A stretch of 64,000 nucleotides of DNA, from positions 1-64,000 of the forward strand of contig JBGFSY010000003.1 of assembly GCA_041277045.1 (NCBI GenBank). The letters run 5' to 3'. Shown piece by piece: positions 16,720 through 26,150 of the stretch. Within the stretch, counting starts at the first letter, position 1. Every line of letters starts with the position of its first letter. The notes under the pieces were generated by a model. That model ran no database searches and was not told where the DNA came from. It saw only the letters and a list, made by a program, of their open reading frames with translations. Both the position numbers and the translations under genes were made by a program. The stretch comes from Reddybacter sp041277045 (lineage in GTDB: Bacteria > Pseudomonadota > Gammaproteobacteria > Pseudomonadales > Porticoccaceae).

Positions 16720-16771
16720 ATGCCTGGTTTTTGTGTGTGGGTTTTACGCTGCTGGGATTTTAAATAGTGGG

Positions 16772-17002
16772 CTAGCTAAGTTTTTGCAGCGAGATAAACT
16801 TATTGTCGCTGTCGTAACTCAACACAAAGCGGCCTTGTATCCCGTCGTGGCTGACAAAGCGGCGCAGATGTTCGGCGGGGAAGCTCAAAGTCGCGCCATC
16901 GGTGCCGCGTACCACCACCTGACGGGCAGAACCCCGATAGACGCGCAAGTACTCCTGGGCAGAAATGTTGAGAGAAAAAAAGCTGCTGGCCATGTACGAC
17001 AT
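16772..17002 (-). CDS. DUF2835 family protein
   Basis: A 76-residue protein containing SSFFSLNISAQEYLRVYRGS, RQVVVRGTDG, FPAEHLRRFVSHDGIQGRF and NKFISLQKL. These blocks match the small DUF2835 family of gammaproteobacteria, whose function is unknown. It is convergent with sucD. A second ATG three codons in is equally possible; neither has a strong ribosome site. Confidence 0.75.
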   Translation of the reverse strand: MSYMASSFFSLNISAQEYLRVYRGSARQVVVRGTDGATLSFPAEHLRRFVSHDGIQGRFVLSYDSDNKFISLQKLS

Positions 17003-17114
17003 TCAATCGTTTGTTTGTGAAGCCTGGTATTTTAACGCAAGTCTTAGCGAGGCATGGGTTAAACTGCAGCTCGCTTTACGACGCGTAAAAACCCAGCTCA
17101 ATTAAGGATCAACC

Positions 17115-17741
17115 ATGAAATCACGTTTGAGCGCCATGCTCGATTTACAAGATGCCATGAATAGCAAAGTCAATGCCGACTGGCGCCAGCAGGGCTTTCC
17201 CTGGTATCGGGCAATTTGGGTGGAGTGTGCGGAATTACTCGACCACTACGGTTGGAAGTGGTGGAAGCACCAGCAACCCGACATGGAGCAGGTGAAACTC
17301 GAGTTGATTGATATCTGGCACTTTGGTTTAAGCCAGTTGCTGCTTGAAACGGCTGATGAAGAGACATTGGCTACTGATTTAGCGAAAGTATTTCAAGCTG
17401 CCGATTCTGCCGGAGCCGGTGATTTTCGCGGTCAATTAGAAGCCTTTACCCTGAGTACTCTCAGTACTCGAGGCTTTGATCCCCAGCAGTTTGTCGTGTT
17501 ACTCAATTGTGCCGAGCTGGATTTTGATGAACTCTATACCCGCTATGTTGGCAAGAATGTACTCAACTTTTTTCGCCAGGACCACGGCTACCAAAACGGC
17601 ACGTACTCAAAAAACTGGGGTGGGCGCGAGGATAACGAGCATTTGGTTGAGCTGAGCCTCGCGCTCGATGCCACTGACCCGGCGTTTAAAGATGCCCTGT
17701 ACTCGGCCTTAAAGGCCCGTTACACCGAGCTTGTGGGCTAA
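17115..17741 (+). CDS. Dimeric dUTP diphosphatase (dUTPase_2 family)
   Basis: A 208-residue, all-alpha hydrolase of the MazG-related dimeric dUTPase type, removing dUTP to give dUMP and pyrophosphate. Metal-binding acidic motifs are visible in WVECAELLDHYGWKWWK and LELIDIWHFGLS. FDELYTRYVGKNVLNFFRQD with GYQNGTYSKNWGGREDN is the C-terminal family block. It has no relation to the trimeric beta-type Dut. It stands alone between DUF2835 and mdh. Confidence 0.88.
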   Translation: MKSRLSAMLDLQDAMNSKVNADWRQQGFPWYRAIWVECAELLDHYGWKWWKHQQPDMEQVKLELIDIWHFGLSQLLLETADEETLATDLAKVFQAADSAGAGDFRGQLEAFTLSTLSTRGFDPQQFVVLLNCAELDFDELYTRYVGKNVLNFFRQDHGYQNGTYSKNWGGREDNEHLVELSLALDATDPAFKDALYSALKARYTELVG

Positions 17742-17881
17742 GCGCCTGGATGTACTGTACGGCTTAATAAATTTCGAATGACCCCGCTAGTCGGGTTGAA
17801 AATAGAGGCGTGCAGCGCTGCATTGCCGTATAATTCGCGCCTCGAAAACCCTTCTTTATTGAATGACTACGGAGATTTCCT

Positions 17882-18862
17882 GTGAAAGCACCTGTTCGCG
17901 TTACTGTTACCGGCGCCGCTGGCCAAATTAGTTACTCCCTTTTATTTCGTATTGCTGCTGGCCAAATGCTCGGTACGGATCAGCCGGTTATTTTACAGCT
18001 GTTGGAAATCACTCCTGCTCTCGAAGCGCTGAAAGGTGTGGCGATGGAGCTTGAAGATTGTGCCTTCCCTCTGTTGGCTGGCATCGTGCAAACTGACGAC
18101 GCTAACGTGGCTTTTAAAGACACTGATTTCGCTCTGTTGGTTGGTGCGCGTCCTCGTGGCCCCGGCATGGAGCGTAAAGATTTGCTCGAAGCCAACGCTG
18201 CTATCTTCTCGGCTCAGGGCAAGGCGATTGATGCCAATGCTAGCCGCGACATCAAAGTACTGGTCGTCGGCAACCCCGCTAACACCAACGCTCTGATCGC
18301 CCAGCGCAATGCGCCATCGATCAACCCACGTCAGTTCACTGCCATGACACGCCTCGACCACAATCGCGCCATGTCTCAGTTGGCCGACAAGACCGGCACC
18401 ACCATTAATGACGTCACTAACATGACGATTTGGGGCAACCATTCAGCGACTCAGTACCCCGATCTGCACCATGCCAAAGTGAATGGCAAAACAGCCATCG
18501 ATCTGGTTGATCAAGCCTGGTACGAAGCTGATTTCATCCCCACTGTTCAGCAGCGTGGCGCGGCGATTATTGCGGCTCGTGGCGCATCCAGTGCTGCATC
18601 GGCTGCCAACGCGGCAATCTCTCACATGCGCACTTGGGCTCTCGGCACTGGCGAAGGCGACTGGGCAAGCATGGGTATTTACAGCGACGGTAGCTACGGC
18701 ATTACCGAAGGCCTGATTTACTCCTTCCCCTGTGTTTGTAAAGACGGCGACTGGAGCATTGTTCAGGGTCTTGAAATCAATGATTTCTCCCGTGGCAAAA
18801 TGCAGGCTACCGAGCAGGAATTGACTGAAGAGCGTGACGCTGTTCAGCACTTGCTACCCTAA
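17882..18862 (+). CDS. mdh: Malate dehydrogenase (NAD-dependent)
   Basis: A 326-residue enzyme interconverting malate and oxaloacetate. The nucleotide motif is TVTGAAGQISYSLLFRIA. NPANTNALI, MTRLDHNRAMSQLA and the catalytic-His block TIWGNHSATQYPD are typical of the class related to cytosolic eukaryotic Mdh. The start is GTG. A TATAAT box lies at 17829-17834 but no good -35 was found. It completes the local TCA gene set. Confidence 0.96.
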   Translation: MKAPVRVTVTGAAGQISYSLLFRIAAGQMLGTDQPVILQLLEITPALEALKGVAMELEDCAFPLLAGIVQTDDANVAFKDTDFALLVGARPRGPGMERKDLLEANAAIFSAQGKAIDANASRDIKVLVVGNPANTNALIAQRNAPSINPRQFTAMTRLDHNRAMSQLADKTGTTINDVTNMTIWGNHSATQYPDLHHAKVNGKTAIDLVDQAWYEADFIPTVQQRGAAIIAARGASSAASAANAAISHMRTWALGTGEGDWASMGIYSDGSYGITEGLIYSFPCVCKDGDWSIVQGLEINDFSRGKMQATEQELTEERDAVQHLLP

Positions 18863-18875
18863 GCGAGTACTGTTG

Positions 18876-18905
18876 AAAAGAGCGCCTATTTGGCGCTCTT
18901 TTTTT
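18876..18905 (+). terminator. mdh terminator
   Basis: AAGAGCGCC-tattt-GGCGCTCTT followed by a run of T; perfect 9-base stem. Confidence 0.92.
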
Positions 18906-18974
18906 AGCAGCGTGTTTATTGCGTGACCGAGTAATAAAAATAAAACAAAGTGAGCTGTTAAAGAGGAAATCATT

Positions 18975-19454
18975 ATGCCACTCCCTAAAATTGGTAATTT
19001 AGCGCCCGTCTTTAGTTTGCAAAACCAGCGCGACGAAACCGTTACGCTGAAAGATTTCCGCGACAGTAAAAATGTTGTTTTATATTTTTACCCCAAGGCC
19101 ATGACCCCCGGCTGTAATGTACAAGCCTGTGGTATTCGCGATAGCAAAGCCGAGTTTGCCAAGCTCGATACGGTGGTGCTGGCGGTTAGCCCAGACGCTG
19201 TCGCTCGCTTGCTGCGTTTCGAAGAGAAGCAGTCCTTGAACTTTGATTTATTGTCCGACGAAGACCACGCCCTTGCCGATAAATACGGTGTTTGGGGTAT
19301 GAAAAAAACCTTCGGTAAGGAATACATGGGTCTTAAACGCACCACCTTTATTATCGGTAAAGATGGGCGGCTCAAGCATGTCATCGCCAAAGTAAAAACC
19401 AAAATCCATCATGACGATGTGCAGCAGTGGATAAAAGAAAATCTCACTGATTGA
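18975..19454 (+). CDS. bcp: Thioredoxin-dependent peroxiredoxin (Bcp/PrxQ type)
   Basis: A 159-residue thiol peroxidase. The peroxidatic Cys47 and nearby resolving Cys52 lie in MTPGCNVQACGIRD, the five-residue spacing of Bcp. FYPKAMTPGC and the TTFIIGKDGRLKHVI strand are conserved. It reduces organic peroxides with thioredoxin. A monocistronic gene with GAGG before the ATG. Confidence 0.92.
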   Translation: MPLPKIGNLAPVFSLQNQRDETVTLKDFRDSKNVVLYFYPKAMTPGCNVQACGIRDSKAEFAKLDTVVLAVSPDAVARLLRFEEKQSLNFDLLSDEDHALADKYGVWGMKKTFGKEYMGLKRTTFIIGKDGRLKHVIAKVKTKIHHDDVQQWIKENLTD

Positions 19455-19523
19455 GCTGCTGGTATAAATCGATCGTCACTTAAATCTGTTAATTTAAACA
19501 AAGTAGCTTTAGGAGCTTAGACC

Positions 19524-19853
19524 ATGTCATTTTTTATATCTTCAGCCCACGCAGCAGCGCCTGCTCCCGGTGAGCCCGATCCGCTAATCACTATGGCCAT
19601 GTTTGCCGGCCTGTTTGTCTTCATGTACTTCATGATTATCCGCCCTCAGCGCAAAAAGCAAAAAGAGCACCGTGAGCTGGTAACGAGTATTGCCAAGGGC
19701 GACGAAATCGTCACCAACAGCGGTATTATCGGCAAAATCAACAAGCTCGAAGGTGACTACCTGGTGCTTGAAGTGTCCGATAAAGTCGAGCTTAAATTCC
19801 AGCGCAACGCCATCCACGCTGTTTTGCCAAAAGGCACTATCAAAGCGATCTAA
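19524..19853 (+). CDS. yajC: Preprotein translocase subunit YajC
   Basis: A 109-residue inner-membrane accessory of SecDF. There is a short N-terminal leader-like segment, one transmembrane helix (about 22-42, MAMFAGLFVFMYFMIIRPQR) and a cytoplasmic domain with the KGDEIVTNSGIIGKI block. yajC usually sits with tgt and secDF; here neither partner is adjacent, which is a small departure. Confidence 0.93.
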   Translation: MSFFISSAHAAAPAPGEPDPLITMAMFAGLFVFMYFMIIRPQRKKQKEHRELVTSIAKGDEIVTNSGIIGKINKLEGDYLVLEVSDKVELKFQRNAIHAVLPKGTIKAI

Positions 19854-19896
19854 GGCTTGATGATTTAAGGTTTGATGATCTAAGACTTGAAGATTT
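19849..19896. repeat. Three tandem 15-bp imperfect repeats
   Basis: CTAAGGCTTGATGAT, TTAAGGTTTGATGAT and CTAAGACTTGAAGAT follow each other directly at the end of yajC, the first one including its stop codon. They look like a small slippage product; no function is apparent. Confidence 0.7.
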
Positions 19897-19988
19897 TAGG
19901 GGGCAGGGCTGCCCCCGCATTTCATCCCCTGCTTATTTCACGCGCTATGCTATGGTCTTAGGCGATTCCTGGCCAAGGACGAGCATCG

Positions 19989-21011
19989 ATGATTGCCGCC
20001 CCCACTCTTCATTATCCCGACAGGCTGGCGCTGGCCCAGTTGCCAACGCCTCTCCAGCCTTTAAATCGCTTGTCCGCTCAGTTTTCAGGCCCGCGCATTT
20101 GGGTCAAGCGAGATGACCTGACGGATTGTGCCCTCAGTGGCAATAAAATCCGCAAGCTCGAATTCACTCTGGCCCGGGCGCTGGCCCAGGGCTGTGACAC
20201 GCTGATCACCTGCGGCGGTGTGCAATCCAATCACTGTCGCGCCACCGCTATTCTCGGTGCCCGTTTGGGGCTTAAGGTTCATCTCATACTTCGAGATGAA
20301 GAGCTTAATGGCGACCAGCCATCGAGCGCCCCCGATGGCAATTTACTCCTCGATTACCTCGCCGGTGCCGAAGTTTCAATTTATCCTAAGGCTGAATTTC
20401 AGGCGCGCCAGCGTGAACTCTTCGAGCACTGGTCGCAGCACTATGCCGCTCAGGGCCGCAAGGCGTATTTAATTCCCACCGGTGCCAGCGATGGCACGGG
20501 CATTTGGGGTTATATCCGCTGTGTTGAAGAGCTAATTGGCGATTTCAAACACGCTGAAATTCAGCCCTCACATATTATTCATGCAACAGGTTCCGGTGGC
20601 ACACAGGCGGGTTTGAGTTTGGGCTGTGCGCTGCATCAGCTCGACGCGCAGGTGCTGGGTATTGCCGTGTGCGATAACGCCGCTTATTTTCAGCGTAAAG
20701 TGATGGCCGATATTGGCGATTGGCAAAGCCGTTACGAGGTTTCTTCTTTGCCCGAGAGTTTATCGGTACAGGTGAATGATGACTTTATCGGGCCGGGTTA
20801 TTCTAAAGCTGGCCCCGAGGTCTTTTCGACCATTAAAAAGGTAGCCGCTCTTGAAGGTTTATTACTCGACCCGGTTTATACTGGCAAAGCTTTTCACGGC
20901 ATGCTCACCCTAATAGAGCAGGGTTATTTTGCAGAGGCCAGCGATATTGTTTTTATCCACACCGGCGGTTTATTCGGTTTGTTTGCCCAGCGAGAACAGC
21001 TTTCTTTTTAG
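19989..21011 (+). CDS. D-cysteine desulfhydrase / ACC deaminase-like PLP enzyme
   Basis: A 340-residue fold-type II PLP enzyme. WVKRDDLTDCALSGNKIRKL carries the probable Schiff-base lysine (Lys53 in SGNKIRKLEF). CGGVQSNHCRATA and HATGSGGTQAGLSLG are the substrate and phosphate-binding blocks. VYTGKAFHGML and the C-terminal IHTGGLFGLF are conserved in D-cysteine desulfhydrases and ACC deaminases. The exact substrate cannot be fixed by eye; D-cysteine is most usual for this branch in gammaproteobacteria. Confidence 0.8.
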   Translation: MIAAPTLHYPDRLALAQLPTPLQPLNRLSAQFSGPRIWVKRDDLTDCALSGNKIRKLEFTLARALAQGCDTLITCGGVQSNHCRATAILGARLGLKVHLILRDEELNGDQPSSAPDGNLLLDYLAGAEVSIYPKAEFQARQRELFEHWSQHYAAQGRKAYLIPTGASDGTGIWGYIRCVEELIGDFKHAEIQPSHIIHATGSGGTQAGLSLGCALHQLDAQVLGIAVCDNAAYFQRKVMADIGDWQSRYEVSSLPESLSVQVNDDFIGPGYSKAGPEVFSTIKKVAALEGLLLDPVYTGKAFHGMLTLIEQGYFAEASDIVFIHTGGLFGLFAQREQLSF

Positions 21012-21086
21012 CCGTGTTTTTTAAATGCGAAATTACTTTTTATAAAAACCCAGTGACATTAAAACCCTTGAGAAAAAACAAAAATA

Positions 21087-22439
21087 ATGAAAACAATTGA
21101 ATCCCTGTTAAGCACTCTCAATAGTTTTGCCTGGGGCCCGGCGATGCTGTTTTTCATTCTCAGCACCGGGCTTTATTTAATGTTGGGTCTGCGTCTGTTG
21201 CCCCTGCGCAAACTGGGCTTTGCCTTTGTGCAGTTATTCAAAGGACGCAAGGCAAGAGGCGAGGGTGACATCAGCCCCTTTGCCGCATTGATGACTTCAC
21301 TATCGGCGACGGTCGGCACGGGTAATATCGCCGGGGTGGCCACTGCCATCGGCATTGGTGGGCCGGGCGCACTGTTCTGGATGTGGTGTACAGCTCTGCT
21401 CGGCATGGCGACAAAATATGCCGAAGCGGTGCTGGCTGTGCACTACCGCGAGACCGATGACACCGGCCGTAAAGTAGGCGGCCCCATGTACTACATCAAA
21501 AATGGTCTCGGCCAACGCTGGCTGTGGCTCGCCACCTTGTTTGCCTTGTTCGGCATGCTGGCGGGTTTTGGCATCGGTAATACCGTACAGGCCAGTGAAG
21601 TGGCGCGGGTTATGGAAAGCTCATTTCAGGTGCCGCATTGGGTGTCTGGCGCGGTGATGGCCGCACTGGTGGGCATTGTTCTGCTCGGCGGCGTAAAGGT
21701 GATTGCTCGCGTTGCCTCGACCCTGGTGCCGGTTATGGGCATTGGCTATTTACTTGGTTGCGGCTTTGTTATCGCCCAGCATCTCAGTGAAATTCCCGCA
21801 GCATTTAGCCTGATATTACACAGTGCCTTTAACCCGGCAGCGGCTGAGGGTGGCTTTGCCGGTGCTGCGGTGATGCTGGCAATTCGCATGGGTGTCGCCA
21901 GAGGCGTGTTCTCGAATGAGGCTGGCCTCGGTAGTGCGCCCATTGCCCACGCGGCGGCGGAGACCGATAGCCCCGTTCGGCAAGGCAGCATTGCGATGTT
22001 GGGTACCTTTATCGACACCTTGATTATTTGCACCATGACCGGGTTGGTGATTATTCTCACCGGTGTTTGGACGGGCGATGCCCAGGCAGCGGCGATGACG
22101 GCCTCGGGCTTTGCCTCCGCTTTTCCCAATATCGGTGACAAGTTTGTCGCGGTCACCCTGGTGCTCTTTGCCTTCACCACAATCCTTGGCTGGAGTTACT
22201 ACGGTGAACGCTGCGCCGAATACTTATTTGGCCTCAAGGTTATTGTGCCCTACCGTATTCTCTGGACGCTGGCGGTTTACATCGGCGCCGTTAAAGGCTT
22301 AGGTATTGCCTGGCTACTGGCTGATACACTGAATGCCTTGATGGCGATTCCGAATTTAATTGCGCTACTTTTACTGAGCCCGGTAATATTCCGTTTAACG
22401 CTTTCCTGGTTTTCATCAGAGGCAGAGAGTAAACCATAA
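21087..22439 (+). CDS. Sodium:alanine/glycine symporter (AGCS family)
   Basis: A 450-residue inner-membrane carrier with about 10-11 helices. Family blocks are visible: LSATVGTGNIAGVATAIGIG followed by GPGALFWMW, then GGPMYYIKNGLG, FSNEAGLGSAPIAHAAA and GWSYYGERCAEYLFG. It takes up neutral amino acids with Na+. Na+ coupling fits the Na+-pumping NQR encoded later in the window. Confidence 0.93.
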   Translation: MKTIESLLSTLNSFAWGPAMLFFILSTGLYLMLGLRLLPLRKLGFAFVQLFKGRKARGEGDISPFAALMTSLSATVGTGNIAGVATAIGIGGPGALFWMWCTALLGMATKYAEAVLAVHYRETDDTGRKVGGPMYYIKNGLGQRWLWLATLFALFGMLAGFGIGNTVQASEVARVMESSFQVPHWVSGAVMAALVGIVLLGGVKVIARVASTLVPVMGIGYLLGCGFVIAQHLSEIPAAFSLILHSAFNPAAAEGGFAGAAVMLAIRMGVARGVFSNEAGLGSAPIAHAAAETDSPVRQGSIAMLGTFIDTLIICTMTGLVIILTGVWTGDAQAAAMTASGFASAFPNIGDKFVAVTLVLFAFTTILGWSYYGERCAEYLFGLKVIVPYRILWTLAVYIGAVKGLGIAWLLADTLNALMAIPNLIALLLLSPVIFRLTLSWFSSEAESKP

Positions 22440-22511
22440 ACGGGGAAGGTTTAAGTCGTCCCGTAGTTATAGACTATGTGTATCAACAACGAACATTGGG
22501 AAGAGTAAAAC

Positions 22512-23426
22512 GTGTCGAATACCCAGGATAGCAAGGCTGAAAAACTGGTTATCGCAATCTCGTCTCGGGTTTTATTCGACCTTAAAGAGAGCGATGGGGT
22601 TTTCCAGCAGCAGGGCTTAAAGGCCTATTCCCAGTACCAGATTGAACACGAGGATGAACCCCTCGAGCCGGGAGATGCCTTCCCGCTCGTACAAAAGTTA
22701 TTGCGCATTAATGAAAAGTTTGCCTCCCCCCGGGTCGAGGTGATCTTACTCTCACGCAATTCTGCCGATACCGGTCTGCGTATTTTTAATTCTATCGAAC
22801 ACCACCAGCTGGATATTACTCGTGCTGCTTTTTGCGGTGGTGAAAGCCCCTATCGCTATGTTGCGGCCTTTGGCTGCCATCTGTTTTTATCGACCCACGC
22901 AGAGGATGTACGCAACGCTCTGAAATACGGCATAGCGGCGGCGACCCTGTTGTCTTCGGGTAAAGTATCTGATGATGACAGCGATGAATTACGCTTTGCC
23001 TTCGATGGTGACGCGGTACTGTTTTCCGATGAGGCGGAGCGAATTTATAAAACCGAAGGCTTAGCCGCTTTTACCGAGAGTGAAAAAGCCGCTGCCAAAA
23101 CACCGCTGAGTGGTGGCCCCTTTAAAAACTTTTTGCAGGCTCTGCAGCTATTGCAGGCGGAGTTCCCCCCCGAGACCGGCCCTATTCGCACCGCGCTGGT
23201 CACGGCCCGTTCAGCGCCGGCCCACGAAAGAGTGGTGCGCACCCTGCGGGAGTGGGGTATTCGCATTGATGAATCGCTATTTTTGGGCGGTCTCAATAAA
23301 AGTGAGTTTCTTCGCGCCTACGGTGCCGATGTGTTTTTTGACGACCAGCAGGGCCACTGTGAATCGGCGAGTGCCAAGGTGGCGACGGGGCATGTGCCCC
23401 ATGGTATTGCTAACGAAGAAGGTTAA
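22512..23426 (+). CDS. 5'-nucleotidase (PF06189-type)
   Basis: A 304-residue cytosolic nucleotidase related to vertebrate NT5C1A. LVIAISSRVLFDL, the central FAFDGDAVLFSDEAERIY and the C-terminal VFFDDQQGHCE are the conserved acidic blocks of the family, expected to bind Mg2+ and phosphate in a HAD-like fold. The start is GTG. No operon partner. Confidence 0.88.
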   Translation: MSNTQDSKAEKLVIAISSRVLFDLKESDGVFQQQGLKAYSQYQIEHEDEPLEPGDAFPLVQKLLRINEKFASPRVEVILLSRNSADTGLRIFNSIEHHQLDITRAAFCGGESPYRYVAAFGCHLFLSTHAEDVRNALKYGIAAATLLSSGKVSDDDSDELRFAFDGDAVLFSDEAERIYKTEGLAAFTESEKAAAKTPLSGGPFKNFLQALQLLQAEFPPETGPIRTALVTARSAPAHERVVRTLREWGIRIDESLFLGGLNKSEFLRAYGADVFFDDQQGHCESASAKVATGHVPHGIANEEG

Positions 23427-23437
23427 GGTCTCAGCTG

Positions 23438-24226
23438 TTAGCCGGTGGCGAAGTGCACACCCATACCGAGTAACAGGCAGGCGAGTAGGGATTGCAGCAC
23501 ATGGCTCGGCAGGCGTGAGGCCAAGTGGGTGCCCAGTTGAATGGCGGGCAGAGAGCCGGTTAACAGACAGGCCAGTAAGGTAAAGTCGACATTGCCCAAT
23601 AATAATAAATGGCCAAGCCCGGCTATCAGTGTCAAAGGTACGGCGTGGGCTATATCCGTACCCACGACATGCAACGCGGGCAGGCGGGGATAGAGAGTCA
23701 TTAATAGAGCAGCGCAAAAAGCCCCGGCACCGACGGAAGACAGGGTGACAAAAACACCGAGAAAAACACCGCTAAACAGCGTGACAGTTTTAGCGTGGCT
23801 TTGAAAAAACAGGCCGACTTGCCCCGGCGGTTTTTCACTCTTTTGGCGTAGCACCTTTTTAAACAGTAATACCAGCGCGGTGAGGATGAGCATAATGCCG
23901 AGGCTGCGGGTCAGAAGATCTTCGTAGGCGTCGGCTTCGCTAAAGAAACTGTTGAGAAAATAGCTGGTCAGTAGCGATGCCGGAATACTGCCGGCGGCGA
24001 GATAGCCAACAATCGGCCACTGAATGCTCTGCTTGCGCTTGTGGGCGGCAACACCGCTGGCTTTAGTGGCAGCGGCATAGAGCAGATCGGTGCCGATGGC
24101 GACATTGTAGGGGAAGCCAAACAGGATCAGCAGCGGCGTCATTAACGAGCCACCGCCGACGCCGGTCAGGCCGATCGCCAGTCCGACGCCAGCGCCAGAG
24201 AGAATGTAGAGAAGTATGTCGGGCAA
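23438..24226 (-). CDS. TauE/SafE family sulfite exporter-like protein
   Basis: A 262-residue membrane protein with about eight spans. The N-terminal GAGVGLAIGLTGVGGGSLMTP followed by LLILFG and the second-half VGAGAFCAALLM are the duplicated family signatures. These proteins export sulfite or organosulfonates, or act as general anion permeases. The frame starts with TTG at 24226; no ATG fits better. It is convergent with the nucleotidase and divergent from cysB, so sulfur metabolism is a reasonable but unproven link. Confidence 0.85.
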   Translation of the reverse strand: MPDILLYILSGAGVGLAIGLTGVGGGSLMTPLLILFGFPYNVAIGTDLLYAAATKASGVAAHKRKQSIQWPIVGYLAAGSIPASLLTSYFLNSFFSEADAYEDLLTRSLGIMLILTALVLLFKKVLRQKSEKPPGQVGLFFQSHAKTVTLFSGVFLGVFVTLSSVGAGAFCAALLMTLYPRLPALHVVGTDIAHAVPLTLIAGLGHLLLLGNVDFTLLACLLTGSLPAIQLGTHLASRLPSHVLQSLLACLLLGMGVHFATG

Positions 24227-24340
24227 GCGGAATCCGTTAACAGGGTGATAATTTAATTGGCAACTTTACCGATAAGACTCTATGCTTCAAAGGAATAGTT
24301 GTTTATATTTTTATATCTTAGTCGTCTAGGGAAAGTGTCC

Positions 24341-25315
24341 ATGAAATTACAGCAATTGCGCTATATCTGGGAAGTGTCTCGCCACGATCTCAATGTGTCG
24401 GCGACCGCTCAAAGTTTGTACACATCCCAACCGGGCATCAGCAAACAGATACGCCTTTTAGAAGACGAGCTGGGCGTTGAAATATTTTCTCGCAGCGGCA
24501 AACACTTGACCCACGTGACGACGGCGGGGGCCGAAGTGCTGGAAATTGCCGGTCAAATCCTCGGCAAGGTCGAAAGTATTAAACAACTGGCCCAGGAGTA
24601 CAGCTCGCCCAATAAGGGTAGCCTGTCGATTGCCACCACCCACACCCAGGCGCGCTATGCCTTGCCCGATGTGATTGGGTCTTTCATCGAGCGCTACCCT
24701 AACGTATCCCTGCATATGCACCAGGGCACGCCCGTGCAGATTTCAGAACTCGCTGCTGATGGTGATGTCGACTTTGCCATCGCTACCGAAGCTCTCGACC
24801 TGTTTAACAATTTATTGATGATGCCCTGCTATCGCTGGAATCGCTGCATACTCGTGCCTAAGGATCACCCCCTTTGTCAGGTCTCTGAATTGACACTCGA
24901 AGAAGTGGCCGAGCATCCTTTGGTGACTTACGTGTTTGGTTTTACCGGCCGCTCTAAACTGGACGAAGCCTTCCGCCAGAAGGGCCTCGACCCGAAAGTG
25001 GTGTTTACCGCAACTGATGCCGATGTCATCAAAACCTATGTGCGCCTGGGTTTGGGCATTGGCATTGTCGCCCACATGGCCTACGACCCCGTACAGGACA
25101 GCGACCTGGTTGCCCTCGAAGCCAAGCACCTGTTTAAGTCGAGTGTCACCAGCATCGGCTTTCGGCGGGGCACCTATTTACGTACCTTTATGTATGATTT
25201 TATTGAGCGCTTCGCCCCCCACCTCAATCGTGATGTGGTGGATGAGGCCTGTAGTATTAGTGCCAAAGAAGATCTGGATAAATTCTTTGCGGGTTTCGAC
25301 TTGCCCGAGTACTAG
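24341..25315 (+). CDS. cysB: LysR-type regulator CysB
   Basis: A 324-residue regulator of cysteine biosynthesis and sulfate assimilation. MKLQQLRYIWEVSRHDLNVS is the near-invariant CysB N-terminus. The winged helix covers residues 1-60, and the effector domain responds to N-acetylserine. TTHTQARYALP and the C-terminal DEACSISAKEDLDKFF are further CysB hallmarks. The ATG at 24341 is preferred to an upstream TTG/ATG frame extension on homology. Confidence 0.95.
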   Translation: MKLQQLRYIWEVSRHDLNVSATAQSLYTSQPGISKQIRLLEDELGVEIFSRSGKHLTHVTTAGAEVLEIAGQILGKVESIKQLAQEYSSPNKGSLSIATTHTQARYALPDVIGSFIERYPNVSLHMHQGTPVQISELAADGDVDFAIATEALDLFNNLLMMPCYRWNRCILVPKDHPLCQVSELTLEEVAEHPLVTYVFGFTGRSKLDEAFRQKGLDPKVVFTATDADVIKTYVRLGLGIGIVAHMAYDPVQDSDLVALEAKHLFKSSVTSIGFRRGTYLRTFMYDFIERFAPHLNRDVVDEACSISAKEDLDKFFAGFDLPEY

Positions 25316-25331
25316 GCAGCCTGCCATTAAT

Positions 25332-25382
25332 AAAAGGCCCGTTCAGCATAAGTGCATTGCTTATGCTGAACGGGCCTTTTTT
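25332..25382 (+). terminator. Terminator after cysB with a 21-bp perfect stem
   Basis: The arm at 25332-25352 (starting AAAAGGCCCGTTCAGC) is perfectly complementary to 25360-25380, with a 7-base loop and a T-run at the end. The stem is much longer than usual and also ends in A/T runs on both strands. Confidence 0.9.
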
Positions 25383-25502
25383 ATGGGTGGTAATTTATTG
25401 TTACGGATTGTTTTGATAGTGTTCGGTGTAGCGATTACTCGCTTGCACCCCGGCACCAAGCTGGTAGAGTAGCGCAGATTTTTAACCAATTGGAGCCTTG
25501 TT

Positions 25503-26123
25503 GTGGAAATAGCCTGCCTTGATCTTGAAGGGGTATTGATACCCGAAATCTGGATTGCCTTTGCCGAAGAAACCGGCATTGAAGCCTTAAAAGCCACAAC
25601 CCGTGATATTCCCGATTATGATGTGCTGATGCAACAACGCTTGCGAATACTCGATGAGCACGGTTTGGGTTTGAATGAAATTCAGGCCGTAATTGCCCGT
25701 CTCAAGCCTCTCGACGGTGCCGTCGAATTTGTTGACTGGCTGCGCGAGCGCTTTCAGGTCATTATTTTGTCGGATACTTTTTACGAGTTTTCCCAGCCAC
25801 TAATGCGCCAACTGGGTTTCCCGACACTACTGTGTCACCAGCTTGAAGTGGATGAAAAAACCGGCCGAGTGACAGATTATAAACTGCGCCAGGCCAATCC
25901 CAAGCGCCAGGCTGTATTGTCCCTGAAGAGTCTTTACTACCGCATTATTGCTGCCGGTGATTCCTACAATGACACCACCATGCTCGCCGAAGCGGACGAA
26001 GGCATTCTGTTTATGGCGCCCGATAATGTGGTTGCCGAGTTCCCACAATTCCCGGCAGTTTACGGTTACGACAATCTTAAGCAGGCGTTTATTGATGCCA
26101 GTAATCGACCGCTGAGTTTGTAA
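25503..26123 (+). CDS. thrH: Phosphoserine phosphatase / homoserine phosphotransferase
   Basis: A 206-residue HAD-family enzyme. MEIACLDLEGVLIPEIWIAF is the ThrH hallmark, with nucleophile Asp7 in the DLEG variant. SDTFYEFSQPLMRQLGFP and AAGDSYNDTTML provide the other HAD motifs. In Pseudomonas ThrH dephosphorylates phosphoserine and can move phosphate to homoserine. The start is GTG. Confidence 0.95.
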   Translation: MEIACLDLEGVLIPEIWIAFAEETGIEALKATTRDIPDYDVLMQQRLRILDEHGLGLNEIQAVIARLKPLDGAVEFVDWLRERFQVIILSDTFYEFSQPLMRQLGFPTLLCHQLEVDEKTGRVTDYKLRQANPKRQAVLSLKSLYYRIIAAGDSYNDTTMLAEADEGILFMAPDNVVAEFPQFPAVYGYDNLKQAFIDASNRPLSL

Positions 26124-26150
26124 GTAGCGTCAAATTGGTTCAAGAGGTTT

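Noticed and set aside
16733..17020. 95-codon plus-strand frame opposite DUF2835
   Set aside because: It is the antisense shadow of the DUF2835 gene, whose minus-strand translation has clear family blocks.
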